Notes: generated by a model not told the origin, from the letters alone. DNA of 64,000 nucleotides from Acidobacteriota bacterium (GCA_033549365.1 JAWSUF010000001.1:434001-498000); one strand, 5' to 3'. Positions 24,254-31,994 are shown, numbered from the stretch's first letter. Program-made: numbers and translations.

Positions 24254-25495
24254 ATGCGAATCACAAGACCCCGGGCCCGGAGCCGCTTCTTCGGCAGGTA
24301 CGGAGGACGGTTCGTCCCCGAAATGCTCGTTCCCGCACTCGAAGAGTTGGAGGAAGCCTACCTCAGCCTGCGGAACAATCCCGGATTCAAGCGCGAACTC
24401 GCGCGCATCCGGAGGGATTTCGCCGGGCGCCCCACGCCGCTCGCCTTCGCCGAAAATCTCACCCGCAAGGCCGGGGGTTGTCGGATTTACTTGAAAATGG
24501 AATGCTTGGCCCATACAGGTGCGCACAAAATCAACAATGTCCTGGGGCAAATCCTCCTGGCCCGCCGGATGGGAAAGACGCGAATCATCGCCGAAACCGG
24601 GGCCGGCCAGCACGGCTTGGCCGTCGCGGCGGGCGCGGCCCGCTTCGGCCTTCGGTGCACGGTCTTCATGGGAGAGATCGACATGCGCCGCCAGCGCCCG
24701 AACGTCTTCGCCATGGAAATCATGGGCGCCGAGATCGTCCCCGTCCGCGACGGTTCGCGGACGCTCAAGGACGCCGTCACCGCCGCCTTGAAGGATTGGA
24801 TCGAGCATCTGGACACGACGCACTATCTTCTCGGCTCGGCCCTCGGCCCCCATCCCTATCCCCGGATGGTCCGGGAATTCCAGTCCGTTATCGGACGCGA
24901 GGTCAAGCGGCAGCTTGCGGCCCTGCGGATCTCCCGGCCCGACATCCTCGTCGCCTGCGTGGGCGGGGGATCCAATTCCCTCGGGCTTTTTCATCCTTTC
25001 CTCAGGAACGGGAAAGTCCGGTGCGTCGGAGTCGAGGCCGGGGGGCGCGGAAGCCGTCCGGGGGATCATGCCGTGCGCTTCGGCGCTCACGGACGTCCCG
25101 GCATCGTCCAAGGTTACCTGTCCTATTTTCTCCAGGACCGGGACGGCCAGATCCTCCCCACCCACTCCGTAAGCGCCGGCCTGGACTACGCGGGGATCTC
25201 CCCGGAGCTGGCCGATCTTCACGACCGGAAACGGGTCGAATTCGTCGCCGTCACGGACCGGGAGGCGCTCGAAGGATACCGCCTGCTCGCCGCCGAGGAG
25301 GGGATCATTCCCGCCCTCGAATCCGCCCATGCCGTCGCCTACGGCGTCAAGGCGGCCGCGGATCTGCCGCGGTCGCGGGTCATGGTCATCAACATTTCGG
25401 GCCGGGGCGACAAGGACCTGTTCATCGCCGCCCGCGCCCTGGACCGCGGAAATTGGCTCGCATTTCTGAAAGACGAGGCGGACCGTGCCGAATGA
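24254..25495 (+). CDS. trpB: Tryptophan synthase beta chain
   Basis: This 413-residue PLP enzyme condenses indole with serine. It begins RFFGRYGGRFVPEML, carries the Schiff-base lysine in LAHTGAHKINNVLGQ, ETGAGQHG, the phosphate-binding GGGSNSLG and SAGLDYAG. It is therefore a normal TrpB1. ATG 24254, with AGGA 8 nt upstream, is preferred over ATG 24230, which has no ribosome-binding site. trpA begins within its last codons. Confidence 0.96.
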   Translation: MRITRPRARSRFFGRYGGRFVPEMLVPALEELEEAYLSLRNNPGFKRELARIRRDFAGRPTPLAFAENLTRKAGGCRIYLKMECLAHTGAHKINNVLGQILLARRMGKTRIIAETGAGQHGLAVAAGAARFGLRCTVFMGEIDMRRQRPNVFAMEIMGAEIVPVRDGSRTLKDAVTAALKDWIEHLDTTHYLLGSALGPHPYPRMVREFQSVIGREVKRQLAALRISRPDILVACVGGGSNSLGLFHPFLRNGKVRCVGVEAGGRGSRPGDHAVRFGAHGRPGIVQGYLSYFLQDRDGQILPTHSVSAGLDYAGISPELADLHDRKRVEFVAVTDREALEGYRLLAAEEGIIPALESAHAVAYGVKAAADLPRSRVMVINISGRGDKDLFIAARALDRGNWLAFLKDEADRAE

Positions 25496-26279
25496 CATCG
25501 CCGGGACCTTCCTCCGCCGGCCGAAACCCCTCTTGATGACCCATGTCGTGGCCGGTTATCCGGACCTCGACGAGAGCCGGAAGACCGTCGAGACGATGGT
25601 CGAAAACGGCGCGGATCTTGTCGAAATCCAAATCCCGTTCACCGATCCGCTCGCCGACGGACCGGTCATCACGGCCGCCAATCGGGCCGCGCTGGCGCGC
25701 GGCGTCCGGCCGAAGGACGTCTTTGCCATGGTGCGGCGATTGACACAAAACACGGCGGCGCCTCTCCTCGTGATGACCTATGCCAATATCCCCCACCGGA
25801 TGGGTTTCGAAAGATTCGCGTCCGCGTGTGCGGAGGCGGGCGCGGCCGGAGTGATCATCCCGGACCTGGCTTTCGACGAGGCCGGCGGGGATTGGCCCGG
25901 ACTCTTCCGCCGATACGGAACGGCCTGGATCCCGGTGCTTTCGCCGGGCATGCAGGAAGAACGGATGCGGCGGATTCTCGCCGGCACATCGGGCTTCGCC
26001 TACGTCACGCTCCGCACGGGAACGACGGGAGCCCGGCTCCGGATCGGGAAAGCGGGTCTGGATTTCCTCGGCCGCGTCCGGGAAGTCTCCGGCCCGCCCG
26101 TTGCGGCCGGGTTCGGAATTTCCCGGCCGGAGCATGTCCGGGCCCTCCGCAACAAGGCCGACGCCGTCGTCATCGGAAGCCGCCTCCTCGAGCTTTACAA
26201 TGCGGGAGGGGCGAAAAAAGTCGGTGCATTCCTCCGCCTCTGCCGCCGGGAGCCGGAGTCATCCTCGGCCTCCGGCTGA
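25485..26279 (+). CDS. trpA: Tryptophan synthase alpha chain
   Basis: This 264-residue TIM barrel cleaves indole-3-glycerol phosphate to indole. Both catalytic acids are present in LVEIQIPFTDPLADGPVI (Glu and Asp), and AAGFGIS gives the phosphate site. The first motif departs a little from the canonical ELGVPFSDP. GTG 25485 overlaps the trpB end. It is the last gene of the aro-trp operon. About 80 nt later a new promoter serves an unrelated ATPase, and no clear terminator is visible in between. Confidence 0.95.
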   Translation: MPNDIAGTFLRRPKPLLMTHVVAGYPDLDESRKTVETMVENGADLVEIQIPFTDPLADGPVITAANRAALARGVRPKDVFAMVRRLTQNTAAPLLVMTYANIPHRMGFERFASACAEAGAAGVIIPDLAFDEAGGDWPGLFRRYGTAWIPVLSPGMQEERMRRILAGTSGFAYVTLRTGTTGARLRIGKAGLDFLGRVREVSGPPVAAGFGISRPEHVRALRNKADAVVIGSRLLELYNAGGAKKVGAFLRLCRREPESSSASG

Positions 26280-26360
26280 TTTCGGAACTCGGAAACGGCG
26301 GAGGCCCCACCGCAGGATTCCGCGAAAAGACATTTCATCAATTCCGGTGTGGTTGCAAGT

Positions 26361-26388
26361 TTGACAATTTCCTAAACAGGGATAAAAT
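26361..26388 (+). promoter_or_regulatory. Promoter of the MinD/ParA-like gene
   Basis: TTGACA (26361-26366), a 16-nt spacer and TAAAAT (26383-26388), about 31 nt before the ATG at 26420. Confidence 0.7.
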
Positions 26389-26419
26389 GTGGGCTTAAAG
26401 ACAGAGGGTTGAAACGACC

Positions 26420-27652
26420 ATGCGCATCATCACCATATCATCGGGCAAAGGCGGCGTGGGCAAAACCACCTTCGCCATCAATTACGCTCTGAGCCTCTCC
26501 CGGTATGGAAAAACGATCCTTGTGGATCTGGATACCGGAACATCCAGCATCCGCAACTCTCTGGACATTCCGATTCAACGGGATTTGTATCATTTCTTCC
26601 GCAAAGGCCATCGTCTCGATGACTGCGTGACCCCCCTGGATCAGAGAATGGATCCCAAAGGCCGGTTTCCCAACTTCGGTTTTGTCGCCGGTCCCCGGCG
26701 GATGATCGAGGAAATCGCCAACCTCGACAAAAGCCGCCGGCATCACCTGATCGACGCCATCAACGGCCTCTCGGCCAAATATGTGGTCCTGGATCTGAAA
26801 GCCGGACTGGATGAAAACGTCGTCGACTTTCTCCCTTTTTCCAACACGGGAATCCTGATCTTCACACCCCACCTGACCGCCGCCACCATGACGGCCTCCG
26901 ATCTCGTCAAGGCCGTTCTTTTCAAAAAACTGAGACACATCTTTTCCTTCCATTCTCCGATTTTCGATGAGATCGGCACGGGCTCCGATTTCTATTACCG
27001 GATCAACACCCTCATCGACAAGGTCGAGGACGTCTACGACCTCGATTTCAACAACCTGGACGACTTCCTGGTCTGGCTGGCCGCGGAGCTGAACAACCCC
27101 CGGGTGGTTCAGGTCATCGCCAACACCGTCAAGTATTTTCGGGCCTTTTTCGTTCTGAACATGTTCAACGAGACCAAGGAATCCTATCAAAAGGCCGTCA
27201 AGCCTTTCGTGGAAAACATCGTGCAATACGTTTCCTCCGGGATCCGCATCGTCAATCTCGGCTGCCTGCTGAATTCAGAAAAGATGCACCTGGCCGGCTG
27301 CAATAATGTCCCGGTCCTGTTGTACGACGATGTCCTGGGCGGCAAGAAAGACAAAACCGCCGCGACGACATTCGAACAGGTCACGGAGGATCTGGAAAAC
27401 GAAGACAAGGACGCCCCCGCCCTGTCGGAACCCTATAAAAAATCCGATTCCGGCATGAAACTGCAACGGCAATTGGACATCTTGAAACAGATCTATACCC
27501 AGACCCGGAACATCACCATCGAGCAGAACTTCGAATACATCATCGAAAGAAGCCTGTACCTTCTGAAAAACCCGCGGCCGAGCCACTTCGGAGACACCCG
27601 GCTGTTCAAGGACGGCGAGATCGTCGATGTCCTCTTCAAGCGCGGGCAATAA
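26420..27652 (+). CDS. MinD/ParA-family ATPase, role unknown
   Basis: This 410-residue protein has the deviant Walker A SSGKGGVGKTTFAINYAL with both lysines, LVDLDTGTSSIRN as switch I, and YVVLDLKAG as a Walker B-like strand. The P-loop half covers about 250 residues. The C-terminal part (EQVTEDLENEDKDAPALSE and beyond) is charged and not recognised. FlhG/MinD-like relatives position flagella, division septa or other machinery, but no flagellar, chemotaxis or partition genes are nearby, and there is no ParB. It has its own promoter and is followed by a convergent asnA. Specific function is unknown. Confidence 0.8.
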   Translation: MRIITISSGKGGVGKTTFAINYALSLSRYGKTILVDLDTGTSSIRNSLDIPIQRDLYHFFRKGHRLDDCVTPLDQRMDPKGRFPNFGFVAGPRRMIEEIANLDKSRRHHLIDAINGLSAKYVVLDLKAGLDENVVDFLPFSNTGILIFTPHLTAATMTASDLVKAVLFKKLRHIFSFHSPIFDEIGTGSDFYYRINTLIDKVEDVYDLDFNNLDDFLVWLAAELNNPRVVQVIANTVKYFRAFFVLNMFNETKESYQKAVKPFVENIVQYVSSGIRIVNLGCLLNSEKMHLAGCNNVPVLLYDDVLGGKKDKTAATTFEQVTEDLENEDKDAPALSEPYKKSDSGMKLQRQLDILKQIYTQTRNITIEQNFEYIIERSLYLLKNPRPSHFGDTRLFKDGEIVDVLFKRGQ

Positions 27653-27799
27653 AGAGCGACCTGAAGAGCCTATCTTGCTTGCGGACTTGTCCCGGGCCTC
27701 GCTCCGGCGGGCATCCGATGCGTTCCGGCGTCCTCCCCTCCCTCAAGAACTCCGGAACTTGAGCAGGATCGGAAGAAGACGATGGGCTCACATTTTCAA

Positions 27800-28837
27800 T
27801 TAAAAGAGAAACATGTTGTTTTTCCGGCACGCCTCGGCCATGTCGTCCGGCCAGAGGCCGGCCTGAACCTCTCCGATGTGCGCTTTTTTCAAGAAAAACA
27901 TGCAGAGCCGCGACTGCCCGATGCCGCCGCCCACGGAAAGAGGCAGCTTTCCGTCCAGGAGGAGCCTGTGGAAAAGAAGACTCTTCCTCGAGGCGGTTCC
28001 GGTCATTTCAAGCTGGATGTCGAGCGCCTCCCCGTCCACACGGATGCCCATGGAAGAGATTTCCATGGCGGTCTCCAACAATGGATACCAGAAGAGAATA
28101 TCCCCGTTCAAGCCCGGCCCTCTCTCCGTGGGCGTCGTCCAGTCATCGTAATCGGGCGCCCGTCCGTCGTGGGGCTGCCCTTGTCTCAAAGGCGCGCCGA
28201 TGCCGAGGATAAAGACCGCGCCGGCCTCCCGGCAGACCGCATTCTCCCTTTCCCGGGGCGTGAGGTCCGGGTATTCCGCTTCCAACTCCGCGGAGTGGAC
28301 GAACCGGATTTCGGGGGGAAGACAGGGTTCGAGGCCGGGGTAAAGGCTGTGGACGAAAACCTCCATTTTTCTCAAAACGGCATGGATTCTTTTCACAATG
28401 CCGGCGAGGAATTCCAGGTTTCTTTCGTCGCGGGAGATGATCCGTTCCCAGTCCCATTGGTCGACGTACAGGGAGTGCAGGTTGTCGAGGGTTTCGCCGG
28501 GCCGGACGGCGTTCATATCGGTGTAAAGGCCTTCGCCCGGCCGAAGGCCCAGCTGGGCCAGGGCCATCCTCTTCCACTTGGCCAGGGACTGTACGATTTC
28601 GACGCCGGCGCCGTTCAGGTCCTTGACCGGAAAGGACACGGGTCCCGCCGTTCCGTTGAGGTCGTCGTTAACGCCCCGCCCCGACTTGACCAGCAGAGGG
28701 GCCGTGATACGTCTCAAGTTCAGAGCGCGGGCCAATTCGGTTTGGAAGACATCCTTGATGCTTTTAATGGCGACCTCGGTCTCGAGGGGATCGAGATGCG
28801 ATCGGTAGCCGCGGGGAATGATGAGATTCCGGACCAT
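27800..28837 (-). CDS. asnA: Aspartate-ammonia ligase (asparagine synthetase A)
   Basis: This 345-residue class II aminoacyl-tRNA-synthetase-like enzyme makes asparagine from aspartate, ATP and free ammonia. Signatures include ITAPLLVKSGRGVNDDLNG, AVRPGETLDNLHSLYVDQWDWE and SVGGGIGQSRLCMFFL, matching AsnA over its full length. GAAGGAG precedes ATG 28837. Sixty nucleotides upstream ends an Asn-rich leader peptide (28898-28993), so expression should respond to charged tRNA-Asn. An AsnB-like gene lacking its glutaminase cysteine also lies in this window. Confidence 0.96.
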   Translation of the reverse strand: MVRNLIIPRGYRSHLDPLETEVAIKSIKDVFQTELARALNLRRITAPLLVKSGRGVNDDLNGTAGPVSFPVKDLNGAGVEIVQSLAKWKRMALAQLGLRPGEGLYTDMNAVRPGETLDNLHSLYVDQWDWERIISRDERNLEFLAGIVKRIHAVLRKMEVFVHSLYPGLEPCLPPEIRFVHSAELEAEYPDLTPRERENAVCREAGAVFILGIGAPLRQGQPHDGRAPDYDDWTTPTERGPGLNGDILFWYPLLETAMEISSMGIRVDGEALDIQLEMTGTASRKSLLFHRLLLDGKLPLSVGGGIGQSRLCMFFLKKAHIGEVQAGLWPDDMAEACRKNNMFLF

Positions 28838-28897
28838 GAGTTTTCTCCTTCAGAATAGATTCGTCGGCTGGAAAATGGGGGAAGAGCGGGAAAGGAC

Positions 28898-28993
28898 TTA
28901 TCGGGCGGGGCGGACCGCCCGATTCATGTTCCGGTTGGCGTTGAAGACAGACCGCGACCGCTCATCCGGCGGGACCATCTCTCTCCAACTCAT
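28898..28993 (-). CDS. Asn leader peptide of asnA
   Basis: This 31-codon reading frame, upstream of asnA on the same strand, ends FNANRNMNRAVRPAR. Four Asn codons fall within seven codons, directly in front of asparagine synthetase. The tail RAVRPAR is encoded by the CGGGCGG module seen in the Phe/Tyr leader at 11185 and the Cys leader at 29156. A promoter -10 box lies 6 nt before the ATG, so the mRNA should be leaderless. Function inferred from codons and position. Confidence 0.9.
   Translation of the reverse strand: MSWREMVPPDERSRSVFNANRNMNRAVRPAR
28902..28921 (-). promoter_or_regulatory. Attenuator hairpin of the asnA leader
   Basis: On the minus strand CGGGCGG and CCGCCCG flank a 6-nt loop, a 7-bp GC stem spanning the last codons of the leader. 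A pyrimidine-rich, guanine-poor tract (28870-28897) follows, with a TTTT about 20 nt from the stem. Confidence 0.6.
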
Positions 28994-28999
28994 GGCCCC

Positions 29000-29027
29000 A
29001 GTATAGTCATTCCTGAGTCGAAGTCAA
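29000..29027 (-). promoter_or_regulatory. Promoter of the asnA leader
   Basis: Minus strand TTGACT (29022-29027), a 16-nt spacer and TATACT (29000-29005). Only 6 nt separate the -10 box from the leader ATG at 28993. It is back-to-back with the cysteine leader promoter. Confidence 0.75.
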
Positions 29028-29057
29028 CCATGGTTAGGGTGCCGCTCGGTTTGGCTC

Positions 29058-29086
29058 TTGACGGAACCCCCGCCTTCTGCTATGAA
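29058..29086 (+). promoter_or_regulatory. Promoter of the cysteine synthase leader
   Basis: TTGACG (29058-29063), a 17-nt spacer and TATGAA (29081-29086). The leader ATG at 29093 lies 6 nt after the -10 box, predicting a leaderless transcript. Confidence 0.72.
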
Positions 29087-29092
29087 GAAATC

Positions 29093-29176
29093 ATGAACGG
29101 CCCGAAGAGAAGATGGTATCTCCTGCTTCAGAACAACCGTTATCTGTCCTGCTGTCGGGCGGACCGCTCCGCCTGA
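29093..29176 (+). CDS. Cys leader peptide of the cysteine synthase gene
   Basis: This 27-codon reading frame ends LSCCRADRSA. Two adjacent Cys codons are followed by CGGGCGGAC, the same module as in the Asn and aromatic leaders (RAD-RSA against RAV-RPA). It precedes a cysteine synthase gene. Control-codon content is modest (two Cys), so the individual call is weaker than for the other three, but placement and the shared tail support it. Confidence 0.82.
   Translation: MNGPKRRWYLLLQNNRYLSCCRADRSA
29158..29173 (+). promoter_or_regulatory. Attenuator hairpin of the cysteine leader
   Basis: GGCGG (29158-29162) pairs with CCGCC (29169-29173) around a 6-nt loop at the end of the leader ORF. It is followed by a C/T-rich, G-poor stretch with TTTT near 29201. 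Confidence 0.55.
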
Positions 29177-29248
29177 CACCCGCCGCTTTCTCCACTCTCG
29201 TTTTCTCCAAGGGATTTGTATTGAAAAAAATTCAGGGAGACAAAAACC

Positions 29249-30160
29249 ATGCACATCTTGGAAACCATCGGCAACACCCCTCTCGTGGAGTTGCGACATC
29301 TCAACCCCCGGAAGAACCGGGTCCGCATTATGGCCAAGCTGGAAGGGCACAATCCCGGCGGCTCGATCAAGGACCGCGCCGCCCTCTACATGATCCGCGC
29401 CGCCGAAAAAGCGGGACGGCCGGCCGGATCGCAGACCCTCCTGGAAGCGACGTCGGGCAACACCGGAATCGCCCTGGCCATGATCGGGGCGGCCCGGGGC
29501 TACCGGGTCAAGCTCGTCATTCCGGCCTGCGCCAGCCTGGAACGGATCCGCATTCTCGAGGCCTTCGGCGCCGAAGTCGAGTTGACTCCCGCGGAATCCG
29601 GGACGGACGGAGCCATCCGCCGGGCCCGGGAGCTCATGGAACGCCGTCCGGCGGAATATTGCCTGCTGAACCAGTTCGCCAACGGCGAAAACGTCCGCGC
29701 CCACCGCGAAACGACGGGGCCGGAGCTTCTCTCGCAAAGCGGTGGAGAGATCGACGCGGTCGTCGCCGGGTTGGGAACGACGGGAACGATCATGGGACTG
29801 GCCGAGTTTTTCAAGGATAACAAGTCCGGAACCCGCATCATCGGCGTCGAGCCGGAAAAGGGGCACGCGATCCAGGGATTGAAGAACATGGAGGAGGCCG
29901 AGGTCCCGGCGATCTTCAACGAAAGTCTGCTCGACCTTCGCCTGACGGTCAACGACGAGGACGCCTACGGCACCGCCCGGTCGCTCGTACTGCGGGAGGG
30001 AATTTTCGCCGGCATGTCGAGCGGGGCCGCCCTGTCCGCCGCCCTCGAACTCGCCCGGGACATGCGCTCCGGAACCATCGCCGTCATCCTCCCCGACCGC
30101 GGCGACCGCTATCTCAGCACGACGCTCTTCCGATCGATCTGCGGGAAATGCCCGCCGTGA
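29249..30160 (+). CDS. cysM: Cysteine synthase (CysM/CysK family)
   Basis: This 303-residue fold-type II PLP enzyme begins ILETIGNTPLVEL. It has the Schiff-base lysine in NPGGSIKDRA, TSGNTGIALA and the GLGTTGTIMG phosphate loop. The C-terminal PDRGDRYLST is followed by a short CGKC tail with two cysteines. It makes cysteine from O-acetylserine or a related activated serine and a sulfur donor. GGGAG about 8 nt before ATG 29249 fits. The CysM rather than CysK label rests on PGGSIKDR and is tentative. Expression is probably controlled by the Cys leader upstream. Confidence 0.9.
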   Translation: MHILETIGNTPLVELRHLNPRKNRVRIMAKLEGHNPGGSIKDRAALYMIRAAEKAGRPAGSQTLLEATSGNTGIALAMIGAARGYRVKLVIPACASLERIRILEAFGAEVELTPAESGTDGAIRRARELMERRPAEYCLLNQFANGENVRAHRETTGPELLSQSGGEIDAVVAGLGTTGTIMGLAEFFKDNKSGTRIIGVEPEKGHAIQGLKNMEEAEVPAIFNESLLDLRLTVNDEDAYGTARSLVLREGIFAGMSSGAALSAALELARDMRSGTIAVILPDRGDRYLSTTLFRSICGKCPP

Positions 30161-30226
30161 GACACGAAAAACCGGTTCTTGCCCCGGGCGGAGAAAATCT
30201 CTATCATACGCATTTTCGGAAACTTC

Positions 30227-30282
30227 GCGGTTTCGCTCAGGCTCAGCCGCGCAACCCGAAAATCGGGTCGAAACCGCTTTTT
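30227..30282 (+). terminator. Terminator-like structure after cysM, directly before the TonB receptor pseudogene
   Basis: GCGGTTTCG (30227-30235) pairs with CGAAACCGC (30269-30277). An inner ACCCGA/TCGGGT hairpin (30254-30259 / 30263-30268) stacks under it, followed at once by TTTTT (30278-30282). It fits an intrinsic terminator for the cysM transcript. Because AGGAGG of the next gene begins 5 nt later, it could also have been an attenuator of that gene. Confidence 0.65.
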
Positions 30283-30296
30283 AATCAGGAGGTTGG

Positions 30297-31717
30297 ATGT
30301 TCGTGAGATTGAGAGCCATGCGTCGCGCATTGGCCCTGCTCTGGCTTCTCTCCGGGTTTCCCCCGCCCGGCGCCGGCCAGGAGAGCGAAATCCACGAGGA
30401 GATCGTCGTAACGGCGGCGCGGACCCCATCCGTTTTCTCCGAAGCCGCCCGTTCGGTCATCGTCATCGATCGCGCGGTGATCGAGACCGCTCCGGTTCGC
30501 AGCGTTCCCGAACTTCTCGAATATGCGCTCGGCGTTGACGTCAGGCAACGCGGGCCTTTCGGCGTCCAGGCCGACCTGAGCCTGCGCGGCGGGACGTTCG
30601 AACAGACTCTCGTTCTCGTCGACGGCGTCAAGATCGGCGATCCCCAGACGGGGCATCACAGCGCCATCCTTCCCCTGACGCTGGACGATGTCGAGCGGGT
30701 CGAAATCCTCAAGGGCTCCGGATCGCGCCTCTTCGGCCCGAACGCCTTCGGCGGCGCTGTCAATATCATCACCCGCAAGGACCGGGAGACGAGAAGCCGG
30801 GTCGGGGCCGCATTCGGCCAGAACGGTTTTATCGGCGGAGACGTTTCCCTTGCCGTCCCGCTGGGCGCTTCCGGCCATGGTCTGTCCTTCAGCCGGAAGC
30901 GGTCGGACGGCTACCGCGAAAACACGGATTTCGATATCACCACCCTGTCGTATCGCGCATCCCTGCCCGCAGCCGGCGGCGAAATTTCCGTCTTCGGCGG
31001 TCATACGGACAAGGCCTTCGGCGCCAACGGGTTCTATTCCGACCGGTTTCCGATGCAGTGGGAGCGAACCCGAACGACTTTTCTCCAGTCCTCGGGCGAA
31101 TTCGGGAGAAGCGGCCTGACCGTCGTTCCGAAGGTCTATGCAAGATGGAACGCGGACGAGTTCGTCCTCGACCGAAACAACCCGGCATGGTACAGAAACA
31201 CCCATACAACGCATACCGGCGGAATGGAAATTCAGGTGAGCTTCGATTCGAAACTCGGCCGGACGGCGATCGGAGGGGAGATCGGGAAAGAAGGAATCGC
31301 CGTCTCGACGCTTCGGGATATGACGGGCCTTATGAATCGAAGTACGCGCTCGACCACCTCAAGCATCAATTCATTCTGGCTCTTGATTTTCAGGCGGCTT
31401 ACGGAATCCGGCAGAGTTGGAAAGTCCGCTACGAGGAGAGACGGGGATACCCGGGACATGTGATCGTCGATGGGCGTCTCTCCTGGCGAGGAAACGGCTT
31501 CGAGTTCTATATCGGAGCCACGAACCTCCTGAATGCCGAATACCGGGATTTCGGAAACATCCCCATGCCGAGACGATGGATTGTCGGAGGTTTGACCGTC
31601 GATCTCGCCCGGCCGTCTTCGACTTCGAAGTCCGATCGCCCGGTCCTTTCGCCGATGAGCCGGTCTTTTCGGCCCATCTCTCCGGAAGTTTCTCAACAAT
31701 CGATTGCCCTGCGGTAA
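30297..31717 (+). pseudogene. TonB-dependent outer-membrane receptor, frameshifted and internally deleted
   Basis: The frame from ATG 30297 (AGGAGG 4 nt upstream) encodes a short signal-like segment, a TonB-box-like EEIVVTAARTPS and an intact plug domain: RSVPELLEYALGVDVRQRG, SLRGGTFEQTLVLVDGVKI, VERVEILKGSGSRLFGPNAFGGAVNIITR. Near 31310-31330 the frame loses similarity. The barrel continues in another frame (YALDHLKHQF to NLLNAEYRDFGNIPMPRRW) to a stop at 31717. The plug plus residual barrel totals only about 470 codons against about 600 or more in BtuB-type receptors, so part of the barrel is also missing. Probably non-functional. The substrate may have been a corrinoid or siderophore; no cobalamin riboswitch is visible. 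Confidence 0.8.
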
Positions 31718-31904
31718 CAGACCTTCAACATCGGCGTCACTTCCTTCAGCAACAACATTCTCCGCAAAACCTGCTCGAGAACCTCATAATCTCCTTCATG
31801 TCCGCCTCTTTCCCTGAGGGGACATTATTGCTTGGTTATCACACCAGGACCCGCTCGTATTGACAACCCGGGGCAAGGATGCGAGAATGAGGCTCCCATA
31901 CGGC
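31718..31904. other. Intergenic stretch before tRNA-His
   Basis: No gene is recognised. TTGACA (31860-31865) and GAGAAT (31883-31888), 17 nt apart, are a plausible promoter for the tRNA. Confidence 0.4.
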
Positions 31905-31982
31905 GGTGGGTGTAGCTCAACCGGTTAGAGCACCGGACTGTGGATCCGGAGGTTGGGGGTTCGAGACCCCTCACTCACCCCA
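31905..31982 (+). tRNA. tRNA-His (anticodon GTG)
   Basis: The cloverleaf folds with acceptor GTGGGTG/CACTCAC plus the extra 5' G (position -1) characteristic of tRNA-His. The anticodon loop is CTGTGGA with stem CCGGA/TCCGG, the T arm is GGGGG-TTCGAGA-CCCCT, and CCA is encoded. Confidence 0.96.
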
Positions 31983-31994
31983 CTCTAAATAAAT

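Noticed and set aside
28838-28897. T-box leader for asnA
   Set aside because: No AGGGUGG-like T-box core or specifier stem; a leader peptide with Asn codons explains the region.
30161-30296. Cobalamin riboswitch before the TonB receptor
   Set aside because: No B12-box sequence is seen; the structure is a simple stacked hairpin with a T-run.
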